From contig CP050293.1 in NCBI GenBank assembly GCA_014189435.1, forward strand, positions 5,399,001 through 5,463,000: a stretch of DNA of 64,000 bases, given 5' to 3'. This document shows, piece by piece, positions 19,618-28,028 of the stretch. The notes beneath the pieces were generated by a model. That model had not been told where the DNA came from and did no database searches. It saw only the letters and a program-made list of their open reading frames with translations. The position numbers and the translations under genes were made by a program. How positions within the stretch are numbered: position 1 is the first letter of the stretch; the number at the start of each line of letters is the position of its first letter. The DNA is from Mesorhizobium loti. GTDB lineage: Bacteria > Pseudomonadota > Alphaproteobacteria > Rhizobiales > Rhizobiaceae.

Positions 19618-19664
19618 GGGCTGTCAGTCTGTTGCCGGTTTAGATGTGTTGATATCGCGCGACG

Positions 19665-19784
19665 TCCTACCTCCCCCTTGTGGGGAGGTCGCGGCGAAGC
19701 CGCGTGTGGAGGTGCCTCGAAAAATGCCGAGCAGCCCCCACCCCGACGCTGTGCGTCGACCCTCCCCACAAGGGGGAGGGTAAG
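19665..19784. repeat. Inverted repeat, CTCCCCCTTGTGGGGAGG family
   Basis: Arms TACCTCCCCCTTGTGGGGAG (left) and the reverse CTCCCCACAAGGGGGAGGGTA (right) enclose about 70 bp with a smaller GCGGCGAAGCCGC hairpin. It occupies the ydcS-ydcT gap of the operon. The same family is at 37528-37623. Confidence 0.8.
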
Positions 19785-19789
19785 AAAAA

Positions 19790-20944
19790 TCACCGCCCGC
19801 CGATGACGCCGATATAGTCAGATACCCAGCGGTAATAGGGCACGCACTGATCGTTCTGGGTGGTGCATTTCGACACCGGCGTCTTCCAGAACTTGATCTT
19901 GTCGAAATTCTCGTAGCCGTTGGTCTTGCAGCCCTCGTCGGTCAAAAGCTCGTTGCCCTTGCAGGCGGCGGGTACGACCGGCAGCGAACCGAACCAGGCC
20001 GAGACATCGCCCTGCACCTTGGGCGACAGCGAATGTTCCATCCACATATAGGCGCAGTTGGGATTGGCCGAGTCGGCCTCCATCATGGTGGTGTCGGCCC
20101 AACCGGTGGCGCCCTCCTCCGGGATGGTGGACGCGACCGGCTTCTTGGCGGCGACCAACGTATTGACCTGATACGGCCACGAGCCGGAAGCGACGACGCC
20201 TTCGTTCTGGAAATCGTCGACCTGGATGGCGGCGTCATGCCAGTAGCGGCCAACCAGCGTGCGCTGGACGCGCAACAATTCGAGCGCCGCCTTGTACTGG
20301 TCCTCGTTCAGTTCATAGGGATCCTTGATGCCGAGTTCCGGCTTGTGGAACATCAGATAGTTGGCGGCATCCGCAATGTGGATCGGCCCGTCATAGGCCT
20401 GGACGCGGCCCTTGTTGGACTTGCCGTCCGGCAGCTTCATTTCCTCGAAGACGATGCTCCAGCTCTTGGGAGCCTCCTTGAACACGTCGGTGTTGTACAT
20501 CAGGACGTTGGGACCCCACTGGTAGGGAACGCCGTAGTGGGCGCCGCCGACGGTAAACCATGGCGCGTCCTTGAGGCGCTCGTCGACCGTCTTCCAGCTT
20601 GGGATGAGATCGGTGTTGATCGGCTGCACGCGCTTGCCGGCAACGAGGCGCAGCGAGGCATCGCCCGAAGCGGTGACGAGGTCGAAGCCGCCCTCATTCA
20701 TCAACGAGACCATCTCGTCGGAGGTGTTGGCGGTCTTGACGTTGACCTTGCAGCCGGTCTCCTTCTCGAAGGAGGTTACCCAGTCATAGCCCTTGTCGGT
20801 TTCGCCGCGCTCGATGTAGCCCGGCCAGGCAACGATGTTGACCTGGCCTTCGCCCTTGCCAAGCTCCTTGACCTGGGCGACGGCCTGACCGGAAAAGGTC
20901 AGCGCGACCGTCAGTGCAGTGCATGACTTCAGGAATGAATTCAT
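19790..20944 (-). CDS. ydcS: Polyamine ABC transporter periplasmic binding protein, YdcS/PotD type
   Basis: 384 residues from ATG 20944, which has GGGAG 7 nt upstream. Residues 1-22 (MNSFLKSCTALTVALTFSGQ then AVAQ) form a signal peptide. The mature part is a family 1 solute-binding protein of the spermidine/putrescine class (INIVAWPGY-like opening, NVLMYNTDVF). First gene of the importer operon, preceded by a LysR gene on the same strand. Polyamine class is inferred from family and from the linked patD. Confidence 0.88.
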   Translation of the reverse strand: MNSFLKSCTALTVALTFSGQAVAQVKELGKGEGQVNIVAWPGYIERGETDKGYDWVTSFEKETGCKVNVKTANTSDEMVSLMNEGGFDLVTASGDASLRLVAGKRVQPINTDLIPSWKTVDERLKDAPWFTVGGAHYGVPYQWGPNVLMYNTDVFKEAPKSWSIVFEEMKLPDGKSNKGRVQAYDGPIHIADAANYLMFHKPELGIKDPYELNEDQYKAALELLRVQRTLVGRYWHDAAIQVDDFQNEGVVASGSWPYQVNTLVAAKKPVASTIPEEGATGWADTTMMEADSANPNCAYMWMEHSLSPKVQGDVSAWFGSLPVVPAACKGNELLTDEGCKTNGYENFDKIKFWKTPVSKCTTQNDQCVPYYRWVSDYIGVIGGR

Positions 20945-21011
20945 TGTCGATCTCCCATTTGGCGCCTGACCCCGAAAGCCGGTTTCGGTCTTCGCTAGGG
21001 GGCACGCGCGG

Positions 21012-21028
21012 ACTGAAAAACTGTCAGT
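21012..21028. promoter_or_regulatory. Inverted repeat upstream of ydcS
   Basis: ACTGA and TCAGT arms separated by 7 nt, 68 bp before the ydcS start. Placed where an operator or promoter would lie; weak evidence alone. Confidence 0.25.
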
Positions 21029-21130
21029 TCGTCCGTTGGGCTTGATGCCGCTCTGATGGCGGCTTTGGTCCCTGGACCGAAAGGTGCTTTGAAAATTCCG
21101 GTTTCGCAAATTCATTTATCAGAAAGGCGA

Positions 21131-21147
21131 TATCGGTTTTTCCGATA
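21131..21147. promoter_or_regulatory. Palindrome, candidate LysR operator for the ydcS operon
   Basis: TATCGG, five T, CCGATA: 6-bp perfect arms, 17 bp overall, in the LysR-ydcS gap just past the LysR stop and about 190 bp before ydcS. It could instead act as a hairpin in the LysR transcript. Confidence 0.4.
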
Positions 21148-21164
21148 GGTCGGCAGCCGATGCC

Positions 21165-22076
21165 TCAGGGACGCTGACGGACCGTCCGCTGCGATTGCGC
21201 AAGGCCGATGAAATCGCGCGCCGCCTGCGGAAGGCCGGAGCCACGCCGCCAGACCATGCCGACCTGGACCACAGGCAAGGAGCCCGAAATATCGCGCGAT
21301 TCGATGCGGTCGCCTTCCAGCGACCAGGGCCGGTAGACGAGATCGGGCAGCAGCGCCACACCGGCGCCGGTCGCGACCAGACTGCGGACGGCCTCCACGG
21401 AACGGGTGCGGAAAGCGACATGCGGCTTGGCGCCGATCGCCGTCAGCAGCTTGCCGGTGTTTTCCTCGATCTCGTCGACAGTCAGCATGATCAGCGTTTC
21501 GGAGGCAATGTCGCCGATGCTGATGATGTCGGCGCTGGCAAGCGGATGGCCGAGCGGCAGCCACAGCCGGTAGGCCGAGACTTCGAGGATTTCCGACTGC
21601 AACGCGGTGCGGTCGCGCAAATTGGAGGTGACCATGACAGCAATGTCGAGCTTGCCGCCGATCAAGAGATGCTCGAGGTAGTCGCCATTGTCCTCGATGG
21701 CCGAGACCTCGACACCAGGATAGGCGCGACGGTAGCGGGCGAGCAGATCCGACAGCACATAACCGGCGACCAGCGAGGTGACGCCGAGCTGCAGCCGACC
21801 GCCCGCCACCGCCTGCTCGCCAGAGAAAGAGCGGCGCGCGTCGGAAACGTCGGCGAGGATCTTGGTGGCGTGGCGCAGGAACTGATGACCCTTGTGGGTG
21901 ATGTTGAGGCCGCGCGGATGGCGTTCGAACAGTTCAACGCCGAGATCGCTTTCGAGTTCCTTGATCGCTTCGGTGACCGACGATTGCGAGATCGAGAGGT
22001 TTTGTGCTGCGCCCGAGACCGTGCCTTGCTCGGCAACGGCGATGAAGAACTGCAATTGGCGGATGGTGAAGGCCAT
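21165..22076 (-). CDS. LysR-type regulator, probably of the ydcSTUV-patD operon
   Basis: 303 residues from ATG 22076. The HTH (MAFTIRQLQFFIAVAEQGTV, then LSISQSSVTEAIKELE) and effector domain from about residue 92 are complete. Same strand and directly upstream of the polyamine operon with a 220-bp gap, so control of that operon is the natural inference; its own effector is unknown. An in-frame GTG at 22097 is less likely. Confidence 0.85.
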   Translation of the reverse strand: MAFTIRQLQFFIAVAEQGTVSGAAQNLSISQSSVTEAIKELESDLGVELFERHPRGLNITHKGHQFLRHATKILADVSDARRSFSGEQAVAGGRLQLGVTSLVAGYVLSDLLARYRRAYPGVEVSAIEDNGDYLEHLLIGGKLDIAVMVTSNLRDRTALQSEILEVSAYRLWLPLGHPLASADIISIGDIASETLIMLTVDEIEENTGKLLTAIGAKPHVAFRTRSVEAVRSLVATGAGVALLPDLVYRPWSLEGDRIESRDISGSLPVVQVGMVWRRGSGLPQAARDFIGLAQSQRTVRQRP

Positions 22077-22151
22077 GGCCGGACTAAACACCGGCACGCC
22101 GGGGAAGGAAAGCCGACGGCCGTGCTTATCCCATGACCGGCGGGTTGGCGC

Positions 22152-22769
22152 TCAGTCGAGCGCCAACTTGATGCGCCGCCGGCATGCGGGGCCGTAGCGC
22201 AGCGCAAGCATGAATGCCGTCTCCAGAGCCACGACGATGACAATGATGCGCAGGCCCACCGCGAACGAATCCCGGCCGCTGCCGCGCAGCAGGTAGCCGG
22301 TGGTGAGAAAGCCCGCGTTCCAGAGCGTGGCGCCGAGCAGCGTCGCGGCCGCAAAGGGGAAGGCCGGCAGACAGAGCGCGCCGGCTGCGATCGGCAGGTA
22401 ATTGCGCACCGTCGGGATGAACTGCGCCAACAGGGAGACCCGGACATGATTGCGGCGGTAGGCCTGGCCGAGCTTGCGGTAGGTCGCATGGCGCAGGAAG
22501 ACGTATCTGCCGAAGTGCTCGACCAGCCTGTCGGCACGGTCAGGTCCAATCCGGCGGCCGACCGCATACCAGACCAGGCAGCCGCTGGTGGAGGCAAGCG
22601 TCGTCACCAGCAGCAGGATCGCCAGCGTCGAACCATCCGGCGCCGCCGTCATGCCGAGGAACAGCAGCAGCACATGCGAGGGCGGGATTGGCAGGAGCTT
22701 TTCGGTGAAGGCGAGGCAGAAGACACCGAACAGACCGAAGCCGAGGATGGCCGCCAGCGGCCCCGTCAC
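22152..22769 (-). CDS. DedA-family membrane protein
   Basis: 205 residues with four or five membrane helices and the DedA/SNARE-associated core (EKLLPIPPSHVLLLFLG; later FIPTVRNYLPIAAGAL with the conserved Arg and Pro). DedA proteins are implicated in lipid-carrier or phospholipid flipping in the inner membrane. The GTG start overlaps the stop of the upstream phospholipid methyltransferase, so the two are coupled and may share a membrane-lipid role. Confidence 0.82.
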   Translation of the reverse strand: MTGPLAAILGFGLFGVFCLAFTEKLLPIPPSHVLLLFLGMTAAPDGSTLAILLLVTTLASTSGCLVWYAVGRRIGPDRADRLVEHFGRYVFLRHATYRKLGQAYRRNHVRVSLLAQFIPTVRNYLPIAAGALCLPAFPFAAATLLGATLWNAGFLTTGYLLRGSGRDSFAVGLRIIVIVVALETAFMLALRYGPACRRRIKLALD

Positions 22770-23365
22770 GCGAAGCGCCAGTCATAGATGCTGGGCGTTT
22801 TGATCCTGGCGATGCGATAGACCGTCGCCGGCGGGAAGTTGCGAAAGGTGTGGCCAACCCGCGTGACTTCGAGATCGAGCCGATCGAGCAGCGACTGGTC
22901 GAACGGACAGCGCCGGCCGAGCGTGAACTGATAGAGCGCGCCGCCCGGTCGAAGATTAGCGAAAACCCCGTCGAGAATGGCGAGCGTCTTGCGCGGTGAG
23001 ATCAGGCGGAAGGGCAGACCGCTGATGGCGGCGCCGACCGCCGGCCCCTGGAATAGCGACAGGTGGCGCAGACCGACGGCATCCATTTCGACGACCCGGG
23101 CGGCCGGAAAGCGGCGCTTGAGCAGTGCGGCGAAATCCGGATCGGATTCGATCAGCGTCAAATCCTCTTCACTGACCCCGCGCGCCAGCAGCGCCCGGGT
23201 GAAGGGGCCGGTTCCGGGACCAAGCTCCAGCACGGGGCCGGTGTCGGGACCGATGTCGCGCGTCATCAATGCCGCCAGGCTGGAACTGGACGGCGTGACG
23301 GAGCCGATCCTGAACGGCGCCACGGTCCACGCCATGAGAAAAGACAGAGCATCATTTGCAGACAT
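22766..23365 (-). CDS. pmtA: Phospholipid N-methyltransferase, PmtA (Rhizobium) type
   Basis: 199 residues from the ATG at 23365. A class I SAM-binding fold is shown by VLELGPGTGPFTRALLARG (motif I), LIESDPDFA and VVEMDAVGL. The size and N-terminus (FLMAWTVAPFRIGSVTPSS) suit the short rhizobial PmtA family, which methylates phosphatidylethanolamine towards phosphatidylcholine, but relatives with other substrates exist. Coupled to the downstream DedA gene. Longer upstream in-frame sequence is low-complexity and lies in the divergent promoter region. Confidence 0.72.
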   Translation of the reverse strand: MSANDALSFLMAWTVAPFRIGSVTPSSSSLAALMTRDIGPDTGPVLELGPGTGPFTRALLARGVSEEDLTLIESDPDFAALLKRRFPAARVVEMDAVGLRHLSLFQGPAVGAAISGLPFRLISPRKTLAILDGVFANLRPGGALYQFTLGRRCPFDQSLLDRLDLEVTRVGHTFRNFPPATVYRIARIKTPSIYDWRFA

Positions 23366-23651
23366 AGCTAACCTCAATCCGGACAGCAGCGCGACAATCA
23401 GTTTGGTGCGGCCATTTGATTTCGTTTCAGCGCCGGACCCGAACCTGTTGCATAGTCGGGCCCGACGCCTTGATGCCGGCATGGCGGTTCGTGCCGACCG
23501 GCGCTGTTTGCCGCGACTGGATTGCATAGACATTGCGCAAGGTGGCAGATGCAAAGAAAGGGCGCGTCGACGCCCGCCGCCAGGATTTGCCATGCTTGCG
23601 CAATGTTGGCGCTGTAGCGCCCGAGCAGTGGTCTATGTAAGAGGATGGCGG

Positions 23652-24326
23652 ATGCGTATCTTGCTGGTCGAAGACGAGCCTGAAATGGTCTCGGCCTTGC
23701 GTGCCGCGCTGAAGCGCCACGACATGGTGGTCGACCACGCCGGCTCGCTCATCGAAGCGGAGGGCTTCGTTGCCGCCGACAGCTACGACGCCATCCTTCT
23801 CGACCGCCAGTTGCCGGATGGCGACGGACTGTCGCTGGTGCCCAGACTGCGCGCAGCGAAGAACACCACGCCCGTGCTGATGCTGACAGCAAAGGGCGAC
23901 ACGTCGGACAAGGTCGACGGGCTGAACATGGGTGCGGACGATTATCTGGCGAAGCCGTTCGCCTTCGAGGAATTGCTGGCCCGGTTGCGCGCGCTGCTCA
24001 GGCGCCCGGTGCCGATGCAGTCGCAATTCATCCGCGCCGGCCATCTGGTGCTCGATGTCGGGCATCGCGAGGTGTCGATCCGCGGCGAGCCGCTCAGCCT
24101 GCCGCGCCGCGAACTCCTGGTGCTGGAGGCACTGATGCGGCGAACCGGCCGCATGGTGCAGCGCGAGGCGCTGATGGAAGCAGTGTTCGGCCTCGACGAC
24201 GAGATCCAGTCCAACGCGCTCGACACCCACGTCTCGCGCCTGCGCCGCAAGCTCGCCGACGCCGATGGCGGCGTGACGGTCAACGGCATTCGCGGCGTCG
24301 GCTATCTCTTGCGCGAGACGACATGA
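23652..24326 (+). CDS. OmpR/PhoB-family response regulator
   Basis: 224 residues. The receiver domain has acidic pocket EDE at 7-9, phospho-acceptor Asp51 (LLDRQLPDGDG) and Lys101 (AKPF). A winged-helix DNA-binding domain covers about 130-222 (ALDTHVSRLRRKL, GVGYLL). It overlaps its histidine kinase by 4 bp (ATGA). Targets unknown; divergent from pmtA. Confidence 0.92.
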   Translation: MRILLVEDEPEMVSALRAALKRHDMVVDHAGSLIEAEGFVAADSYDAILLDRQLPDGDGLSLVPRLRAAKNTTPVLMLTAKGDTSDKVDGLNMGADDYLAKPFAFEELLARLRALLRRPVPMQSQFIRAGHLVLDVGHREVSIRGEPLSLPRRELLVLEALMRRTGRMVQREALMEAVFGLDDEIQSNALDTHVSRLRRKLADADGGVTVNGIRGVGYLLRETT

Positions 24327-25696
24327 CCATCAAGCGCCCGCGTTCGCTGAAATGGAGCCTGGTGCTGCGCATCGCGTTGCTGCAATGCGCGATGCTGACA
24401 CTGATCATCGTCGGAATTCTTGGCGCCATGCTGGCCACCGGCCTCATCCCGCACGACTATGAGGACGGCACGATGGACGTGCTGGCGGATGCGGTGGCGC
24501 GCGATGCCGGCGGCAAGCTTGTCATCAGCGAGACGGCGGATATGGCAAAGCTGCGATCTGGAGTTCCGGACCTCTGGTTCATCATTCGCGACAAGCAAGG
24601 ACAGCGGCTGCAGGAAGGAACGGTGCCGACCATCTTCCAGCCCTTTGTCGGACTGCTGGACACCATCAGCGATGCCCGTATCGACCAGGCCCTCGGGCAA
24701 GCCGCGCCACCCGGAGGAAAGATCCGCTGGACCGATACGGCAGCCGGCAACGTCCAGATCTTCAGCGGCACCAAGGGCGGGCTTTCGCTCATGCGCCTGC
24801 TTGGGCAAGCGCCGCAATTTTTCCTACAAGGGATACTGCCGCTCGCCGGGCTTATGGCACTGGCGACGCTGTTCGCGACGCCCTGGGTGGTGCGCGGCGC
24901 ACTTTCAGGCCTTGGCCATGCGGCGGCCGAGGCCGGGCGCATCGACGTCGACCAACGCGGCGTGCAGCTGCCGCTGAAGGACGTGCCCTTGGAGGTGACA
25001 CCGCTGGTGAAGGCGGTGAATGCGGCGTTATCGCGCCTCGACAAGGGCTACGAGCGCCACAAGCGTTTCCTGACCGACGCGGCGCATGAACTGCGAACAC
25101 CGGTCGCCATCCTCAACACGCGCCTCGCCGCGCTGCCGGCGACACCGGAACGGGCGCGGCTGCTGCAGGACGCAGCGAGGCTTTCGACGCTGACCGACCA
25201 GTTGCTCGACCTGCAGCGTCTCGACCGGCAGGCCGCGTCTTTTGAAAAGGTGGACCTCGTGGCGATCGCGCGCGGCGTCATTGTCGACCTCGCGCCGATG
25301 GCGTTTTCGGCCGGATACGAGGTGTCGTTCGAACCCGAAGCAGAAACAGTTTTCGCCTCCGGTGACCGCACCGCGATCGAACGCGCAGTGACCAATCTCG
25401 TCCAGAACGCCATCGAGCATGGCGGCCGCTCGGGCAAGATCACCGTCGGCATTACAGCTCCCGCCGTCATCGAAGTGCGGGACGAAGGCGGCGGCGTGCC
25501 ACTGAGCGAGCGGGAACGCGTCTTCGAGCCCTTCTACCGGCTGCGCCCGCAGGATCACGGCGCGGGGCTCGGCCTCAACCTGGTGCAGGAGATCATGCAA
25601 TTGCATGGCGGGCGTATCGAGATCCTCGACGGCAGGCCGAATGGCGCCTGCTTCCGGATGAGTTTTCGCCCTTTTGCCAGCCTAGGCTCCCCATAG
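24323..25696 (+). CDS. Sensor histidine kinase partner of the preceding regulator
   Basis: 457 residues. Membrane helices at about 14-38 and 168-190 enclose a periplasmic sensor loop of about 130 residues. HAMP-like linker, then HisKA with phospho-acceptor His255 (TDAAHELRTPVAIL), and HATPase_c with the N box (NLVQNAIEHG), G1 (VRDEGGGVP) and G2 (GAGLGLNLVQ). Orthodox EnvZ/QseC-like architecture. The signal is not deducible. Confidence 0.92.
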   Translation: MTIKRPRSLKWSLVLRIALLQCAMLTLIIVGILGAMLATGLIPHDYEDGTMDVLADAVARDAGGKLVISETADMAKLRSGVPDLWFIIRDKQGQRLQEGTVPTIFQPFVGLLDTISDARIDQALGQAAPPGGKIRWTDTAAGNVQIFSGTKGGLSLMRLLGQAPQFFLQGILPLAGLMALATLFATPWVVRGALSGLGHAAAEAGRIDVDQRGVQLPLKDVPLEVTPLVKAVNAALSRLDKGYERHKRFLTDAAHELRTPVAILNTRLAALPATPERARLLQDAARLSTLTDQLLDLQRLDRQAASFEKVDLVAIARGVIVDLAPMAFSAGYEVSFEPEAETVFASGDRTAIERAVTNLVQNAIEHGGRSGKITVGITAPAVIEVRDEGGGVPLSERERVFEPFYRLRPQDHGAGLGLNLVQEIMQLHGGRIEILDGRPNGACFRMSFRPFASLGSP

Positions 25697-25720
25697 GCGA
25701 CCGCGTGAGTGCAGGCACGT

Positions 25721-25755
25721 TTGACATCGGTTCGAATCGTAACTAACTAAGTTAC
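25721..25755 (+). promoter_or_regulatory. Promoter with overlapping operator for the Rrf2-type gene
   Basis: TTGACA at 25721-25726, 17-nt spacer, TAACTA at 25744-25749. The palindrome GTAACTAACTAAGTTAC at 25739-25755 covers the -10 box and abuts the ATG at 25756. Transcription would start at or next to the ATG, giving a leaderless mRNA; no Shine-Dalgarno is present. This layout suggests tight autorepression. Confidence 0.65.
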
Positions 25756-26205
25756 ATGAAACGCAACAGCAGACTGTCCTCGACCCTGCATATTCTCGTC
25801 CACATGGCCGAGAAGCCCGAACAGGCACTGACCTCCGAGCAGTTAGCCACCTTCATCCACACCAATCCGGTGGTGGTCCGCCGCACCATCGCAGGCTTGC
25901 GCGATGCCGGCATCGTCACCTCGTCACGCGGGCATGGCGGCGGCTGGCTGCTCGGGCGGGCACCCGAGAAAATATCCCTGGCCGAGATCAGCGTCGCCCT
26001 TGGCGAGACGCTGCTGCCGTTCAGCACTGAGCCGGAAAGCCCCGGCTGCCTCGTCGAGCAAGCGGTGATCGCCGTGCTCGACGATTTTCGCATCGCCGCC
26101 GAAAGGCTGCTGGCGGAGAAGCTGAGCCGCATAACGCTAGCCGACCTGACCGCCGATTTCCGCCGCCGTTTTGATCTCGTTGGAGTCTCCAGCCATGCAG
26201 TATGA
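25756..26205 (+). CDS. Rrf2-family transcriptional repressor (YwnA-like, no Fe-S cysteines)
   Basis: 149 residues. N-terminal winged helix with the Rrf2 pattern (SSTLHILVHMAE, NPVVVRRTIAGLRDAGIVTS, then the GHGGGWLL wing). The three clustered cysteines of IscR/NsrR are missing; only one cysteine is visible (PGCLVEQA), so it is not a typical Fe-S sensor. It overlaps the downstream flavoprotein gene and sits behind a palindrome that probably is its own operator. Likely senses redox or electrophile stress through the partner system; that is inference. Confidence 0.85.
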   Translation: MKRNSRLSSTLHILVHMAEKPEQALTSEQLATFIHTNPVVVRRTIAGLRDAGIVTSSRGHGGGWLLGRAPEKISLAEISVALGETLLPFSTEPESPGCLVEQAVIAVLDDFRIAAERLLAEKLSRITLADLTADFRRRFDLVGVSSHAV

Positions 26206-27094
26206 TCTTGCCATCGTCGGCGGCAGCTTTGCGGGCCTGTCCGCCGCCATCCAGGTGGCGCGGGCAGGACGCAAGGTGCTGGTGATCGACGCCGGCCAGC
26301 CGCGCAACCGGTTTGCCGCGCATTCGCACGGCTTCCTCGGACAGGACGGGCGCGCGCCGGGCGCGATCCTCGACGACGCAAGGCGGCAATTGCTGGCCTA
26401 TCCGACAGCAAGGGTTGTCGACGGGCGCGCGGACAAGGCCGTTGCCGCCGGCAGCAGCGATTTCGAAATCACCACCGATGGCGGCGAGACATTCGGCGCC
26501 GCACGGCTGGTGCTGGCCACCGGCGTGCGCGACATCCTGCCGGAGGTGGCCGGACTTGCCGAGCTCTGGGGAAAGAGCGTGCTGCACTGTCCCTATTGCC
26601 ACGGCTACGAAGTTTCCGGCGGGCCGCTCGGTGTGCTCGCAACCGGTCAGATGTCCCTGCATCAGGCACAGCTGATCGCCGATTGGGGCGATGTCACTTT
26701 GTTCGGCAACGGCCTGTTCGAACCCGACTCCGAGCAGATACGCGCCCTGGAGAGTCGAAAGGTGCGGTTTGAGCCCACCGATGTGACCGAGCTGCGTGAA
26801 GACGGCTCCGGCGGATTGATCGTCCACCTCGACGACGGCAGAAAGGCCGGCGTCAGGGCGATGTTCACGGCGCCGCGCAACACCATGGCCAGCCCGCTTG
26901 CCGAACAGCTTGGCTGCGGCTTCACGGAAGGCCTTCTCGGCCCGGTGATATCAGTCGATGACAGGCAGCAGACGACCGTACCCGGCGTCTACGCCGCCGG
27001 CGACGCGGCACGCTCGATGCACAACATCGCCTTTGCGGTATCGGGTGGCACCTTTGCGGGCGTGTGCGCCCACCAGTCGCTGGTCTTCGGCTAA
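26195..27094 (+). CDS. Thioredoxin-reductase-like NAD(P)/FAD-dependent oxidoreductase
   Basis: 299 residues. FAD-binding motif AIVGGSFAGLSAAIQVARAG at the N-terminus, a CPYCHG redox pair in the middle, and the C-terminal FAD motif GVYAAGDAA. The NAD(P) domain motif is altered (GVLATGQMS instead of GxGxxA), which sets it apart from true TrxB. I chose ATG 26195 because GGAG lies about 10 nt upstream; it overlaps the end of the Rrf2 gene by 11 bp. Rrf2-flavoprotein pairs of this kind are common in proteobacteria, with unproven substrates. Confidence 0.82.
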   Translation: MQYDLAIVGGSFAGLSAAIQVARAGRKVLVIDAGQPRNRFAAHSHGFLGQDGRAPGAILDDARRQLLAYPTARVVDGRADKAVAAGSSDFEITTDGGETFGAARLVLATGVRDILPEVAGLAELWGKSVLHCPYCHGYEVSGGPLGVLATGQMSLHQAQLIADWGDVTLFGNGLFEPDSEQIRALESRKVRFEPTDVTELREDGSGGLIVHLDDGRKAGVRAMFTAPRNTMASPLAEQLGCGFTEGLLGPVISVDDRQQTTVPGVYAAGDAARSMHNIAFAVSGGTFAGVCAHQSLVFG

Positions 27095-27106
27095 GACGGT
27101 CTTCGG

Positions 27107-27883
27107 CTAAAACCCGGCTTCCTCGCCGGCAATGCTGAGCCGCGCGCCGGCCTGTGCCAGGGCGGCAGCTATGTCGCGCGGCGGCGAGCGGTCGCTGGCG
27201 AGTTCGGAAAAGCTGTCGAAGCCGCAGACCTGGACCAGACCAAGGCGGCCGAACTTCGAGTGGTCGGTGATGACGAGTGAACGCTGGCCGCGCGACAGCA
27301 CCATGCGGGCGAACTCGGCCTCTTCCAGATCATAGTCCATGACGCCCATCACCGCATCGATGGCGCCGGTGGAAATGATAGCGTGGCTGACCGAGAAGCG
27401 GCTGACGAAGTCGATCGCCGAGGCGCCGAAGGCAGCGCCGGAATCGCTGCGCAGCTCGCCGCCGGCCATGTAGACCTTGTTGCCGTTGATGGTGGCCAGC
27501 GTGCGGGCGATATCAGACGAGTTGGTGACGACCGTCAGGCGCCGGTGGCCAAGCAGTTCGCGGGCAAGGAACGAGGTCGTCGTACCGGTGTCGAGCATGA
27601 TCGATTCCCCGTCGCGGATGGTGGCGGCGACCATGCGGGCGATGACGCGCTTGGCGTCGGCGTTCTCACGCATGCGCCGCTCGAACGGTGCTTCGCCGAC
27701 CATCGACGGCAGGCCGATGGCGCCATGCATCTTGAGGACCGAGCCGTCACCGGTGAGCGGCTTGACGTCTCGGCGCACGGTTTCGAGCGACACGCCCAGC
27801 CGGTCGGCCAGACTGGCGATGGTGACGGTGCCCTCTTCCTGCACGAGCCGCAGGATCTCGCCGTGTCGTTTGGACTGGGCCAT
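27107..27883 (-). CDS. DeoR/GlpR-family transcriptional repressor
   Basis: 258 residues from ATG 27883. N-terminal HTH (RHGEILRLVQEEGTVTIASL, LGVSLETVRRDVKPL) and a C-terminal DeoR sensor domain with the sugar-phosphate-binding pattern MLDTGTTTSFLARELL and TNSSDIA. Members usually sense phosphorylated metabolites. It is divergent from the kinase-flavoprotein operon that starts at 28295, so that operon is the likely target and a product of its kinase a possible inducer. Confidence 0.85.
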   Translation of the reverse strand: MAQSKRHGEILRLVQEEGTVTIASLADRLGVSLETVRRDVKPLTGDGSVLKMHGAIGLPSMVGEAPFERRMRENADAKRVIARMVAATIRDGESIMLDTGTTTSFLARELLGHRRLTVVTNSSDIARTLATINGNKVYMAGGELRSDSGAAFGASAIDFVSRFSVSHAIISTGAIDAVMGVMDYDLEEAEFARMVLSRGQRSLVITDHSKFGRLGLVQVCGFDSFSELASDRSPPRDIAAALAQAGARLSIAGEEAGF

Positions 27884-27928
27884 CTGGTTTCCCGAACTGA
27901 GGCTTTTGACCGATTCTAAGGTAATTCG

Positions 27929-27975
27929 AGTTCTTTTAAAGGAACTATCTTTTGATTTCGGGCAAAATACCCAAA
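27929..27975. promoter_or_regulatory. Two palindromes, candidate DeoR operators
   Basis: AGTTCTTTTAAAGGAACT at 27929-27946 matches its reverse complement at 16 of 18 positions. TTTCGGGCAAAATACCCAAA at 27956-27975 is an imperfect inverted repeat. Both lie between deoR and the divergent promoter at 27994. Confidence 0.45.
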
Positions 27976-27993
27976 AAAAGTCACATCTTTTTG

Positions 27994-28022
27994 TTGACAA
28001 GCGGGCAACCCTGGCGTGAAAT
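27994..28022 (+). promoter_or_regulatory. Sigma-70-like promoter of the kinase-flavoprotein operon
   Basis: TTGACA at 27994-27999, 17-nt spacer, TGAAAT at 28017-28022. It would start RNA near 28029, giving a leader of about 265 nt before the GTG at 28295. Confidence 0.55.
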
Positions 28023-28028
28023 CAAGGA

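Noticed and set aside
22977..23651. Upstream extension of the response-regulator frame
   Set aside because: The receiver domain begins MRILLVEDEPE at 23652; earlier sequence is antisense to pmtA.
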